From the NCBI GenBank assembly GCA_947846985.1, contig CANTUZ010000005.1, forward strand, positions 56,008,389 to 56,072,388: a stretch of 64,000 nucleotides of DNA, read 5' to 3'. The notes under the pieces are model-generated. The model searched no databases, was not told the origin of the DNA, and worked only from the letters and a program-made list of their open reading frames with translations. The stretch is from Fratercula arctica. Taxonomy: Eukaryota; Chordata; Aves; Charadriiformes; Alcidae. Shown piece after piece: positions 26,833-38,045 of the stretch. The position numbers were made by a program, and so were the translations under genes. Positions within the stretch are counted from its first letter, which is position 1; every line of letters starts with the position of its first letter.

Positions 26833-26915
26833 TGTAATAATAACTTGCATTCGTATTGTACCTTTCATCTCAAGTGATCCCAAAGCACTTTGCTAACTTA
26901 ACAAGCTGAAACACA
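26833..26915 (-). mobile_element. Fossil MIR-like SINE fragment
   Basis: The plus strand reads 'taataataacttgcattcgtattgtacctttcatctcaagtgatcccaaagcacttt' in pieces. This resembles the reverse complement of the 3' part of an old MIR/CORE-SINE ('cctttcatc...cccaaagcgctttacaaa'). The downstream 'ccccattttacag' block is not recognisable, so only the terminal part is called. Confidence 0.45.
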
Positions 26916-26995
26916 CTATATTAAATGCTACACATAGGGATCACTTCATCCACCGCTAAAACAACCACTTACGTGGTGAAATGAGCCAACTGTTT

Positions 26996-27222
26996 AAGGG
27001 CTCAGTTCTGCAAGGTGTTGAGCTCTATTAGCCTGATACAATGCCCACTGAAGTCAAAATAAAGACTCCTAAAGATTTCATTGGGCTCTGGATTAGGATT
27101 TATTACACTCTTCCATCAAAGCATTTAGGAACATGCTTAACTTAAGCACTTGAGCAGTTCCATTGACATTAATAGAGCTTTAAGTTGCTTAAAGTTGAGC
27201 TCGCGATTTTTTGAAGTAGGGC
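26996..27222. repeat. Ancient self-complementary amniote repeat
   Basis: The segment starts with 'gggctcagttctgcaaggtg' and ends 'gtagggcc'. Its right half is an imperfect inverted repeat: arm 27131-27167 contains 'catgcttaacttaagcac' and arm 27168-27205 contains 'cttaaagttgagc'. They meet at 'ccattgacattaatag', a decayed form of the 'ccattgaagtcaatgg' palindrome seen in old foldback-type amniote repeats. It is probably a non-autonomous DNA-transposon-derived or foldback element, but the family is not named with confidence. Confidence 0.5.
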
Positions 27223-28059
27223 CAGGTGTCTTAGTGTTGCGCAGTGCAGATCGCAGCAAGTGCATTGACACAGCACAGAGAAGCAGAAAATAAGAACTGA
27301 AGAACACCCTAACACTTCAAATCCACTGCAGAAATTAGGTAGCACAATTTAAAACACCCTTACCGAACACGTGATCAAGAGAACATGAAAGAAGAATTGT
27401 TAGTCCATTCCTTGAAACATTTATGTATTCACTACATGCCAGTAAGTTTATGTTATTACCTCTGTTTTATTACCAGTGCTTTATTATTTGGAGACTGCAA
27501 AATTATGAATCTTTTTGTGTTTGCAAATCATAGATTCCTCTTAATGTAATCCAGGAATTCATTACTTTTCTTCCTGCACTGGTAGTTGGATTAATAAGCA
27601 TCTCCTACATTAATTTATTAATTAAAAAATGGTAGGAAAGAATAGGCCTATGAGCTGTAGCAAAGCGACTGGAAAGAGCTATAGCAAAACAACTGGAGGA
27701 AAAAGAAATCTTGGCTGCTCTGTTTAGTATTAGGCAGCTCCAAGGATGCTACTTCTCAATCCCAAAGACAGTACGGTTTTGTGATACTGGAAAAGATAGT
27801 AAGTCCAGGTCAGAGCTGGGACAGTAATAACCCTTCTTCATAACCTGACTGCACCCTTCCATGTTAACATACTGTGAACTGAGCACAAGTGACAAAACCA
27901 ATCCATCACTGCACCGCCAACACAAAGAAGAATAGAGAGGTTAACAGAAATTGATGACATCCCCGCTCGAATTTTACACTGATTCGGCCAGCTCTACGAT
28001 TGAAACAGACAAAGATTTATAGTCCGAGCTAGGACGCTGGCTCTCCTTGATTGCCTTGA
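27223..28059. other. AT-rich non-coding stretch
   Basis: No gene or repeat is recognised. A run of ATTA/TAAT cores lies at about 27592-27626 ('cattaatttattaattaaa'). Confidence 0.5.
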
Positions 28060-28560
28060 TTTTTTTTTTTTATGCGCTTCTGCATATTTATTTCCAAGCT
28101 CATCACGGGCTTGTAGCATTAGAATGCTGATTTGATTTTACATTCCAAGAGGAGTAGACATTATGCAGCCATTTGCATGATGTGAGAGAAATCACCATAA
28201 CGGTTTGTGATATCGGCGACCAAAATGATCGCTAATGTTCACCTGCATAAGCAGGATTGTGTAATATTTTTTTTTTGAAATTCAGATTTTTTCCTTTTGC
28301 TTCTCTCTCTGTGAAAAAAAAAAAAAAAAAAGTAAAAAGAGGGAATTATTCCATATCCTGTGGATGAGAAATTGTGTTTTGTCATGCCTCCGAGGGCTAC
28401 AGTGGTATTGAGCTTTTATGAATTCGTTTGATATCAGGGCTGAGCGTTACGAGTTCCAACACAAATTTTTTTTCCCATGACATTATTACTGAAAGCTTTT
28501 ATCAGTTCATTGTGACAAAAAATTGATTATTATCCTTGACATTTGATGGATAGCTTTCAT
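28060..28560. promoter_or_regulatory. Candidate conserved non-coding element
   Basis: The segment includes a perfect POU octamer ATTTGCAT at 28171-28178, 'gtgatatcggcgaccaaaatgatcgctaatg' type mixed motifs at about 28207-28237 with CpGs retained in otherwise AT-rich DNA, and several ATTA cores. No stop-free exon or repeat explains it. The call rests on motif density only; no alignment was possible. Confidence 0.3.
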
Positions 28561-28581
28561 AAAAGTACATTTTTGTTTTGG

Positions 28582-28584
<3 letters not shown>

Positions 28585-28612
<28 letters not shown>
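28585..28612 (+). repeat. (TG)14 microsatellite
   Basis: Fourteen uninterrupted TG dinucleotides, followed by TATATG. Typical dinucleotide microsatellite, potentially polymorphic. Confidence 0.97.
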
Positions 28613-28619
<7 letters not shown>

Positions 28620-29999
28620 CTCTAAAGTTTTCTTAGGAAGGTTCTATCTTCTGAAGAGGGAAAAAAAAAATCAAACAGCAACCACTTACTCCATGGAGTA
28701 TTCTTGTATCACTGCTATCTGCGAGAAAGTTCGAAGTGAAGTGACAATCCCGCTTCCTTACAGCTCCTTCCACTTAAACACTGGGAAAATGTACATTCAC
28801 ACACCTTAGAGGTAAATTTGGATTAGTAATATAACAGTCCCATAGATACCTGAAAAGGGGATTTTGAAGTGGTTGAGGCAGAGGCATTGATAGCCACTCT
28901 ATAGTTAAGGTTAATTCAGGCCTTTGTTCTTCAGAGATTCTAATACCTCTTTGGAGTTGTTATATTTTAAACAAATGTTTAGCAGGTGTCTGACAGAAGA
29001 ACAAAGCTGCCTTTAAATGGTTTAACTCTTGTTTATTGCATTCTAGCAACAGGAAGCAATAGGACTCAACTCATTCTGAGCAACGCCAGGAGCTGAAGCT
29101 AATGGTGATTCAATTACAGTCCCTCACAAATGGGAATATTCACCTCTGTGTGTGCATTAGTGTTGATGGGAGCTCTGTGCTTGCCTTGGGAGGAGAATAT
29201 ACTTTAAGAGAAGGTGTCAGAACAGTTTTCTTCTGGAGGAGCAGGAAATGGCTGCTTTCCCCTGTTGCCATTCTCAATGATGGATTCGTAGGAGTCTTCC
29301 CAGGGACCCTTGCTGAAACGAAAGTTGGGAGGATAGTGAATTTTAGAGGAATTTGTGAAGACAGAAAGTCAGCCAGAGGCCAGACCAGCCATTCGCTAGA
29401 GAAAAGGAGCTTTAGACAAGATAAGATTAGTTATAGGAACAGATTTTAACCTTTTGAAGCAAATGCTGTTAAGTGTCAGATCAATTAAGAAAAAAAAGTA
29501 AAAGAGTTTTCTGAACTGTGTGCCAGTTTCAGACATTTGGTGGTTCTTGAGATCAGGGAAGTCAGCAGTGAACAGAAAAAAAGAGAATTTTGCCTTGCAT
29601 AGATGCATAGATGTATACACAGATGTATTGCATAGACGCCAAAGTGATTCCTGGGGATGGACTCATGCAGGGGCAGTTGCAACACTGAGTGTGAAAGAAA
29701 GGAAGAAGGATAACACCAAGAAGCCTCAGTCCATCACATCATAACCTGTGGTATGTGCCCTGTGCTAAGAGAAGTGATTAAGTGCCTGCAGTCTTCTTAA
29801 TTCCATCCCCTGGACTTCCCACCTCTCTCCACTCCCAACAAGTCTGTCCTGGGGGCAGGTTCTGGGGCAAGTTTGCCAACAGATTTTTTTCCAGTAGTAC
29901 TTAGAGGAAAGGAACAAAATAACAGTTTTAAGAAAAAAGAAAATCCAAACTTTAACTGTGATGAACTATTTCATACATGATGAGTTGCAAAAATGTTCA
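28613..29999. other. Non-coding stretch
   Basis: No gene or confident repeat. The frame at 29102-29449 (plus, 115 codons) has no recognisable domain. Confidence 0.5.
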
Positions 30000-30850
30000 A
30001 AGGAATGTCAGACTGGAAGAGTGAAAAAACTCTCGAGCTCTGGAAAAATTTGTTGTTGTACCACTGTTTAGGAAGGACAAATACTTCAGTAAACTGTCAG
30101 CTGGTTAAACGGATATAGAGCAACTAAGTCAAGGTGATGGGAGATGAAATCAATAAAGAATTAAAATAATGGCCATATACACACTGTCAGTCAACACAGC
30201 TTGATGGAAAAAAAATTGTCAAATAAACTTGCTCTTTTTGATTGAGTTTATGATTTTACTGGCAAAGATTTCTGTAAGGCATTTGATTTCGTTATGACTT
30301 AAAAATACTACAGATAGTGAATTCATCAAAACCTTTCTAACTGACAGTTTTTAAAAAGGAATTGTAATGAAAAAATAATCCATCTGTTTTTTCCTATTGG
30401 CTTCATTCTGGACTGATTCAAGTCACAACCCGACCAGTGATGCGCAAAATGACATAAAATCAGTCTTGTTAAGATTTACATACACAAAAACAACGGTATG
30501 GTAAATAACAGAAAGATAAATCTGATGAACAACTTGGATATTACAATAAACTGGACTTGCCCGAGTAAGATTTATTTTAACTTTTCCAATGACAATATTA
30601 CAAATCTAGGAACCAAGACTGCAAGTTAGAATTTCTCTCTGAAGGAGAAACTCATTTTGAAAATGAGTATCATAAGGCGTTGGAAATTTCAAGGGATCCA
30701 TATGATGTGGCAAAACATATGATCAGGAAGCTGAGAGAACAAATATCAGTTCTCAGATCTGTGGCCAGAAAGAGTAAGGAGTTGATGATTAACCAGAGGA
30801 ATAATTTATTTAAGGATCTCATGGCTTCTCTAGCTCTTGGTGTTTAACTC
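30000..30850 (+). mobile_element. Highly decayed CR1-clade LINE, ORF2 reverse-transcriptase region
   Basis: The plus strand retains colinear pieces of a CR1/L3-like ORF2. 'actgtttaggaaggacaaat' followed by 'cagtaaactgtcagctggtt' corresponds to the region before the palm. 'aataaagaattaaaa' and 'cagtcaacacagcttgatgg' come next. At 30267-30287 the frame reads DFCKAFD, the conserved palm-domain block with the first catalytic aspartate. Further right, 'ctaactgacagtt', 'ggatattacaataaactgg' and 'aatctaggaaccaagactg' continue in the correct order. Numerous stops and frameshifts show it is long dead. Neither the endonuclease part nor the 3' end was identified. Confidence 0.75.
30267..30287 (+). pseudogene. 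Reverse-transcriptase palm motif relic (DFCKAFD)
   Basis: Seven codons reading DFCKAFD, followed by FV, match the conserved '(Y)LDF-KAFD-V' block of CR1-clade reverse transcriptases. The flanking frame is broken upstream and downstream. It is listed because it is the clearest anchor for identifying the surrounding fossil LINE. Confidence 0.7.
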
Positions 30851-33555
30851 AAAATGAAAAACTTGGAAAAGATGTTCTGTTTTACCAGCAGGCCTGACGC
30901 AAGAAACAGATAGGGTCATAACTCTTCCCTTCACTGTTGAGTTTAAATTATTTCTGAATTGTCGGGTTCATCAAAAGAAAATTTAAAATATGTAACAGCC
31001 TAGGGGGTTTCAAAAATAAAAAGGATGGCATAAATTGAGATGCCAAAATTAGGCACTGAAGGTACTCAAAAGGTACTATTAGAGTGCCTAAATACCAGTT
31101 TCAGGGCCAAAGGCAAATGTATGCAAAGGTCTTACATGAAATGTTGTCATTTACATATGATATTTTAAAGATTTTTTGTTTGTTTTCTTTTTTTTTTTCT
31201 GGTAGAATATTAGGATTTTATCTGCAGCTTTTAGAGAGGAAAAAAGCATACTTTTTATTACTTTTCCTGTGTTAAAATAATTTTCACACTCTGAAAACAG
31301 GAGCGTACTACTGTTGAGCAGGAAGCCGTGGCTCCATTTCTCTCTGCACTTGCTACCTGTGACTTTTTTCAGTGACTAGATTGTATATACCTCATGGGTT
31401 AGCCTTCGCAAAGAGCCAGGTGCCCACCCAGCCGCTCGCTCCCTCCCTCTGCTTAGCAGGACAGGGGAAGCAAATAGGATGAAAAATTTCATGGGCTGGG
31501 GTTAAGGTAGTGAGATTGCTTATCGGTTACTGTCACTGGCAAAACAGACTCAACTAGGGGAAAATTAATTTACTTTCTTTGCCAATTGAAATAGATTTGG
31601 GTAGTGAGAAACAAACGAGTAACATCAAAACACCACCTTTTCTCCCCCACCTCCACCCACAGAGGCCACCTCTGCTGCCAAAGCCTTGCCATGGACACCC
31701 AGTACAATATAATATTAAAAATACTAGTCTAACAAGTGGTTTGAAATAGTGAAAGGACAACATTTAAGTTGCATGTTGCTGTTGCTTTTATATTTTCTGT
31801 TAATTTGTAGGAATTACCCTGGCTAATTTTCTGCAGAAGAACGCCCTTTTAACCAAACTTGACGGGCACGATTCTCCCTCTATTTATATATTAACGTTGA
31901 AACCCTAATTAAAAAAGGCTGATTTTAGTTCACTAAAACCAAAATTTGATTGGGTTGTTCATTTGGTTTATTTTAACCCTCTCACAATACGGTGAAAGAT
32001 CCTGGTTTTATTTAACTTCTGTCGCAATGACTGCATTTGAAACTGATAAAACAAACAAAACCCTGTTTCGGTTCTAGATAACATTTTATTTAATCTGCTA
32101 AATCGTTGCTGTATATATTCAAGTGAATACTGTAGAGCATAATATTAGATTCTTGGCTGGATCTTCCTGACAGCAATCCATTAGTTGTAATGAATCTAGG
32201 AAGAAACTAATGTACTATCCATATTAGAAATGTGCGGAGGCTGGAATATCTGTGTTATAAAGGCTTTTCGGGAATTTTAAAATTTGTCTGCCAGCAGGAA
32301 TGATTTCACAAGAAAGAAAATTATGGTAAAGGAAAGCGGGGAACTTTGGGTCATTCAGATATCTTGCTTCAGAAAATTAGAAGGATATGTTTTGATTTCA
32401 ATGTTTGAGTCTTTGTTATATTAGAGCACTTGTCGTTCTGTTATGATTATAATTTGACAAATTATTTCTAATTGAAAAGTCAATTTTCATGAAAAAATTA
32501 AATGTCTAAAATAATGTAAAAAGCAGCCATTTCAAAACTGTCAGAAATTTTCCTTACATTTGCAAGCGAAATCCTAGAAATATCAATCGGATTTCACAAA
32601 GCATTTCTGTTTTGATAGCAATATTTTCCAGTGAACTGTAAACCCATCAACATTTCTATAAATGCTTCCAGTCTTACTCTCACAACTGTCCTTCTTCTTC
32701 ATTATCAGTTGCCGGTTTGCTTCATTTGGCTCACAAAGTACTAAGCTTAGCAAGTAGTTTTTAGAGTTTGGCCTAAGCATAGAAGCACACAGAATACTTT
32801 CATTATTTCCAAATTAAAGTGTTTTTTTTCAGTTGGGAGACAGTTAGATGAGGATTTCAGGATAAATTAGCTAGTAAGATGAATTTAAGAAAGTCATGCA
32901 TTGACAAAATGACATTACTTTACACTGAGTGGAACTCCTGTGCAGATCAAAAGCAGGCACGGGTAGGAAGATACTAACAACCTGAAATATTTGTAGTACT
33001 TTCAGTGAGAGGAATAATGAATTTATTCTCATGAATAAAAGTAAATCAAGTTTAAACTGTGAGGTTGGAGGCTATCCTGAGAGAAGGAATAATAAGCTAA
33101 AAATAAATTGTTCTCCATTGTTGTGAGTGAATTACGCACATTACTCCAAACAGATTTTGTTGAGGTGATTTAACCATAATCCACTTGTTTTGTGCTTGCA
33201 TGCCTAAATTTTATGTATTATATGTACAAAGATGGATAAGCGACTATTTCTGAGATATAAATATGCGTATGCAAAGCCAAGTACAGTAAGATTGAATCAT
33301 CTCCATATATTCTGTAACAGGAAAATAAAAAGATGACAGGGAGCATCAAATTAACTTATTTTACTAGCTTCTCCCTCAAACACATTTTTAAAAGTGCAAA
33401 ACAATGTAATTTGTTGTGGCATGCTACTCCCTGTGTTGCTATTAAGCTACCCAGGTGATGCTCTCTTGGGAATCCACTGTGAACAGAGGCCTAATTCAAG
33501 ACTGGATCACAACATCTGCACCAGATAGAATTTGTCATCTTCTGTCTTCAAGCCC
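30851..33555. other. AT-rich non-coding stretch
   Basis: No gene recognised. The block at about 31770-32300 is rich in AATTA/TTAAT cores and has the look of constrained non-coding DNA, without proof. The left edge could include further decayed LINE sequence. Confidence 0.45.
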
Positions 33556-33633
33556 ATTGGCTGTTGCTTAGCAACTGGTCAATCTCACAGAGTATTTGCC
33601 ATGACAAATTAGTAGCGTTGTTACCATGACAAC
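33556..33633. promoter_or_regulatory. Cluster of RFX X-box-like sites with CCAAT box
   Basis: Within 80 bases there are two good RFX-type X-boxes: GTTGCTTAGCAAC at 33563-33575 (a nearly perfect inverted repeat) and GTTACCATGACAAC at 33620-33633. A weaker related palindrome, TTTGCCATGACAAA, is at 33595-33608. A reverse CCAAT box (ATTGG, 33556-33560) precedes the first. RFX-family proteins bind GTNRCC-N-RGYAAC-type sites, and NF-Y binds CCAAT; their combination marks ciliary and MHC class II promoters and some neural enhancers. No transcript start or CpG island is visible beside it, so an enhancer is more likely than a promoter. Confidence 0.45.
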
Positions 33634-33879
33634 CAGCTTTGTTACTTAATTAAATTGATTTGAATCAGAATTGGCTTTCGGGGAAACAAGTGTGTTGTGT
33701 GAAGTAGTAAACACGAGCCTGCAGCTAACCATTCATGCTTTGATGTAGTAGTCCCTAAAATCAACACCGTCAGGATGAAATCCACAGTCAAGACCTGAAA
33801 TCACTGTGGACGGATTTGCTCAAGATTTTCATTTTCTTTTCCAGATTTTTAGAGCACTCTGGATATATTTAGCAACGGT

Positions 33880-33880
<1 letters not shown>

Positions 33881-33916
<36 letters not shown>

Positions 33917-33940
33917 AAAAAAAAGAAAAAAAAAAGAAAA
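33881..33940 (+). repeat. Poly(A)/A-rich tract, about 60 bp
   Basis: An uninterrupted A run of 34 bases, followed by A-runs broken by single G residues. Low-complexity; no retroposed body identified to its left. Confidence 0.92.
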
Positions 33941-35289
33941 GACATCTCAGGGAAAAAAGAAACCAAAAACCAACCCAAAACCCAGGCTGCTCCAATTTCC
34001 TGATTAATGCTTTGATAGCGTAAGTAGGGAATGTACTGCTCTTTAGCAACCAGTTGTGGAGCCATGTTGCAGCGTTACGGGAAATTGCACAGCTTCAGAC
34101 AGAAAAAGGAAGAGAAATCAGATTATGTGGGGTAAAGATCTAGGAATGGAATTTCTTTACATTCTTTCTATTTCTACTATAGTGGCATTTTGACCTCTAG
34201 GTTGGGAGTCTTGGTGTTCACCCTAGTATACGGCTCTGCCTGGCCTGGGGAAGTGAGGGAAATCCCTTCTTTTGCTACTTAGGGCCCAGGCATCGCAAAA
34301 TTAAAATAAGGCAAGCTAGAAATTCAGATTTCACACTACCGGCAAATTTCTTTTAGCAGAAACACCTACACACTTTTTAATTATGTTTTCTACCCTTCTT
34401 ATCCTCTTTGCAGACTGACAGAGGCACAAGATTAACATATTTATATCTTACATATATTTAATGAATGAAACCTACACGTTAAGTACGAGTACAGCTGTTG
34501 CAGACTTCAGATAGGCAATCTCACAGTTTTTCAGTTTATCTCTGTTTTATCACCGGTGATGTATGGGTGGCTGCTCTTGCTGTCCTTCTTGATCTTCCTG
34601 CAAATTTAACTGCACAACTCAAGTTGTATTTTCCTTATAAAATATTAAATGTATCGCTTGGAATGATTTGAGATTTCTCATTATGTGTGACTGATTTAAA
34701 GCTCGAATGTGCTGTTTTGCATGGATTTTCCAAAGCTTTAAGCCTATGCAAACAATAAATGGGGAACATCAACCAAGTGGTGACTCACATGGGAAACCGC
34801 AAAATGTTGACAAATTCTAAATTGCAAGGTGCTGTGTGGCCTTGCTACATTGCTTGTGTGCTATCTGTAATTCACACTGCTATCATTAGAATATGCAGAC
34901 AGCCTACTGAATCTCTCTGAAGTAGACTTTTATTTCTTTAGACTTTATTAGCAGCGTCTCACTTTTTTAATGCACTTGTTTTGAAAGTTTGTTCAGAAGC
35001 TTCTGGAAAAATAAATCATTTAAAAGAAAGAAGAAACATTTACATACGTACCACTAGCAAAACCAGCTAAGACTATATTTCACACCTCTGAATGAATTCA
35101 TACAAAGCATTTTTCCCTTAAATCCTTTTCACAGAACTTAGCAATTGTGAAACCTGGTTTACAGCAATGCACATAAAAGTTCCAAATACTTTGATGTCTT
35201 CTCCTGGTAAATATTATGCATTATATGTATTACCCTGATACAGTGATTTCATCTTCAAACATCCTGTAGAAATGTCATATTGTCCTTCT

Positions 35290-35400
35290 CATTGTTAGAG
35301 CTGAATTAATAACAGGAACTGACATCTTTATTATACAGAGAGGGAAACTGGAGGAAAAATTAAGTCATTGTCAAAAGTTCAGAACTCAGAATCACTGTTC
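35290..35400 (-). mobile_element. Possible MIR-like SINE scrap
   Basis: The plus strand has 'ttattatacagagagggaaactggagg', then 'attaagtcattgtcaaaagttcag'. This resembles the reverse-complement MIR block 'attttacagatgaggaaactgaggc...ttaagtgacttgcccaaggtcac'. Similarity is weak and limited to this core. Confidence 0.35.
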
Positions 35401-37104
35401 ACATGTCTGCCACACACAGCAATGTTAGGCTTCAAGTTTGGCCAGCTAAAATTGCCATGTTTCTAAAAGCCGATTTTCAAATATTTTTTTCATTAAAAAC
35501 TCCTTTATATTTTTGTGGGACTATAACTGGAGGAAAAAATAGACCATTAGGAGAGAAAGACATTCTGATGAGTGTTTGTCTTTCCATATATTTCTCTAAT
35601 ATTTTTCTAAGCCTGAGTGTTGAAACAATACATTGTCAGAAGTTGTTTTCTGAAAAATAGCTATCAATGTTAATAATAGAAAAGCCGAAAGAATTCAAGT
35701 AGAGAGGACGTGTGGAATAAAAGTATATTCAAGGGATACCATCCACAAGTTGGACAGGGAATTGGGAGAAGCTGAAAAGCCATGCAGAAGAAGTCAGAAA
35801 CAGACCAGTTTGAAAAAAAGAAAAAAGATATTATATTTTTTCATGCATCAGTGCAGCGAAGAGGGGCAATACCTCATGTGTTGCGTGGTTTACTACTTAT
35901 TTCAGACACCAACAGCAATCAGCGCCATCCAGTTAGGGTATAGTTTTGAGAAAGGATAATTGTGTCTCTCCAGATGAGAGGAACAGACACGTCAGCAGTT
36001 TTTAGCCATTGAAAAGAAAAAGGTAGCAACACTGTAAATACCTTGCTGAGGGTATTTGGCCTTTAGAGATCATGAACTAGAGCAAATAGCAGGGGATTAG
36101 CAAAGACACAAATTTAATAGTTGAGGAATCCATACAGATATCATTGACCACTGGGGTGCTGGTGTAGAGTGGAGAATGACATTGGGTTCAAACGTACAGT
36201 TTCATTACTGCATCTTCTCCTAGAATATAAACACAGGGGTATTTACACCACAGCCCTGTTGTGTTCAGCGATGGTGTGGTCCCAGAAACAAGCTTTCTGG
36301 CTGGAAAGCAGCTGTTTGATGGCTGAAACATGGCTGAAACAGAGTCCTTTGCTTCCATGTCCACTTCAACAATGTGAGGGGTCGGGTCAATGCAAGGGTG
36401 ACTCAGGCAGACAAACCGTCTGACCACCCAGCCTGATTAATTATGCTACTTGCCCTCAGGCAAAGTAGGCAGATACTTACTAGACACTGTCCGTTCCTAT
36501 TTTAGTGCATTTGTTAAATAGTCAGTAAAAATGCTTTAACTTGGTTTAGCCACAGCTAATGGATATCACAGTTTTGTAATGTTCTACCCTTTATTGAATG
36601 TTTCAGGGCTAAGGTAAAGCAGGTATTTATAAGTATGGCGCACTGTTTTCAGTAGTTTGTCATCACTTACTACCCTTATCAGCCACTCCAAAGGAATAAA
36701 AGGATGGGGGCATATTTTTCTGCTCAAGGTTAGGGAGTGTTATTACATTGAAGACGAATGCTACAAGATCCTTCTATAATGATTAACTTCATATTCCAAG
36801 AAAGAATTTATTTTTTTTTCTTTTGGAAATGTTTTGATATTCTTCTGTAGGTGACTATCCTCTTCTGATTCACTGTAGGAAATGATGTGCTACCAATATT
36901 TTCCCTACACACGCCTTAAGATTAAAGGTACGATTGAGCAATTGAAAGCATGTTCCTTCTCTCCTCCATGAACAGGGACAGATCTGAACCACGCAAATGT
37001 AAACAGATCCAGCAGGACTAATTCTGATCTTTCTTAAAGCTAGGTAGCCATGTAGCTCTGGTGTAATTTCAGGGAATTAGCACTACGAAATGTCAAGATT
37101 CTTA

Positions 37105-37640
37105 TCATGAACACAATCTCCTATTGTACTAGGCACTGTACAGACACAGAGTAAAATGTTGTACAGAGTTACAAGTCAAAGATAAGGATATTGGTCATAT
37201 AAGTAAGGGGGAAGCAAGAAAACAATGAGACATTAGTAGTCTATGTGCACATCACAGGATTAATGTTTGAAAGGTAGCGGTCCTAAAGGTTGGTAAATTA
37301 GAGATAAATAGGTAGGAATAAGTTTGCAAGTAAGGGCATCATGGTTTAAGTTATGGACTATAAAAATGAACATTTAAACAAATTGTAGAGTCCCAATAGT
37401 AGAAATTGGGATAGGATATAATGAAAGCTGGCAATAGTTTTAACTGTGAATGGATAAGAAAGGTTGTGTCTCAGATAAAGTATGTAGAGAGTATTTGGAT
37501 GTGAGGACTAAGGATCTTTCAGAGATGACCCAGGTTACAAGCCTGTGTGACATGCAAGATGATGATGAATTTGATCAAAAGGAAGAAAGAATAGAGAATG
37601 GCTTTATTTTATTATGTCTATGAGGTCAAGTAAATCCAAG
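37105..37640 (-). mobile_element. Fossil L2/L3-like LINE, 3' ORF2 region
   Basis: The plus strand begins 'tgtactaggcactgtacagacacagagtaaaat', a familiar 3' part of old L2/L3-type amniote LINEs, then 'ggaaacaatgagaca'-like sequence. The minus strand of 37528-37551 reads VTQACNLG, and slightly downstream SPHI, matching the conserved '(P)VT-A-NLGVIFDS-LS--PHI' block C-terminal to the L2-clade palm. A stop codon between the two shows inactivation. It predates the younger CR1 just to the right. The clade is inferred from these motifs; the exact family is uncertain. Confidence 0.6.
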
Positions 37641-37784
37641 GTGATAGTTACAACAGTCTAAGTGAATGAGGTGACCAAGACCTGTGATTTAGAGAAAAAG
37701 AAGAATATCAAAGAGCAAGACAAGTGGTACCACCATAATAAGCTGAAAGTGAGTGTGAAACAACAGACCAGAGAAGAGATGAAA

Positions 37785-38045
37785 GGGAGGATTAGAGGAA
37801 CTGGAAGAGGGTAGATTTAGATTACGTATCTGGAAGAAATTTTTCACTGTGAGGGTGGTGAGGCAGTGGCACAGGTTGCCCAGAGAAGTTGTGGATGCCC
37901 CATCCCTGGAGGTGTTCAAGGCCAGGCTGGATGGGGCTTTGAGCAGCCTGGTCTAGTGGGAGGTGTCCCTGCCCATGGCAGGGGGGTTGGAACGAGATGA
38001 TCTTTAAGGTCCCTTCCAACCCAAACCATTCTATGGTTCTATGAA
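37785..38045 (+). mobile_element. CR1 LINE, 5'-truncated, 3' end intact
   Basis: Plus-strand CR1 tail: ORF2 C-terminal codons to a TAG at 37954-37956, then the GGGAGGTGTCCCTGCCCATG 3' UTR block, 'AAGGTCCCTTCCAACCC' and the terminal 'ATTCTATGGTTCTATG' repeat ending near 38044. About 260 bp survive. It shares the ALSSLV ending and nearly all diagnostic positions with the minus-strand copy at 14951-15290, so both probably come from the same or closely related CR1 subfamily. It sits immediately right of the fossil L2/L3-like LINE. Confidence 0.95.
37801..37956 (+). pseudogene. CR1 ORF2 C-terminal remnant
   Basis: An open plus-strand frame of about 51 codons ending at TAG. It shows LEEGRFRLRIWKKFFTV at its start, then [20 protein letters not shown], the hallmark CR1 ORF2 tail. 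The codons for the usual LDIRKKFF read LRIWKKFF, so substitutions have accumulated. Endonuclease and reverse transcriptase are absent. Not a functional gene. Confidence 0.9.

Larger units (their letters stand above)
33634..37104. other. Non-coding stretch
   Basis: No coding exon or RNA gene. It contains an A-rich tract (33881-33940) and a possible SINE scrap at 35290-35400. A motif-rich block at about 34650-34930 has TATGCAAA, a RUNX-like AACCGCA and AACAAT. The purine-rich section at 35690-36170 was not identified. Confidence 0.45.
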
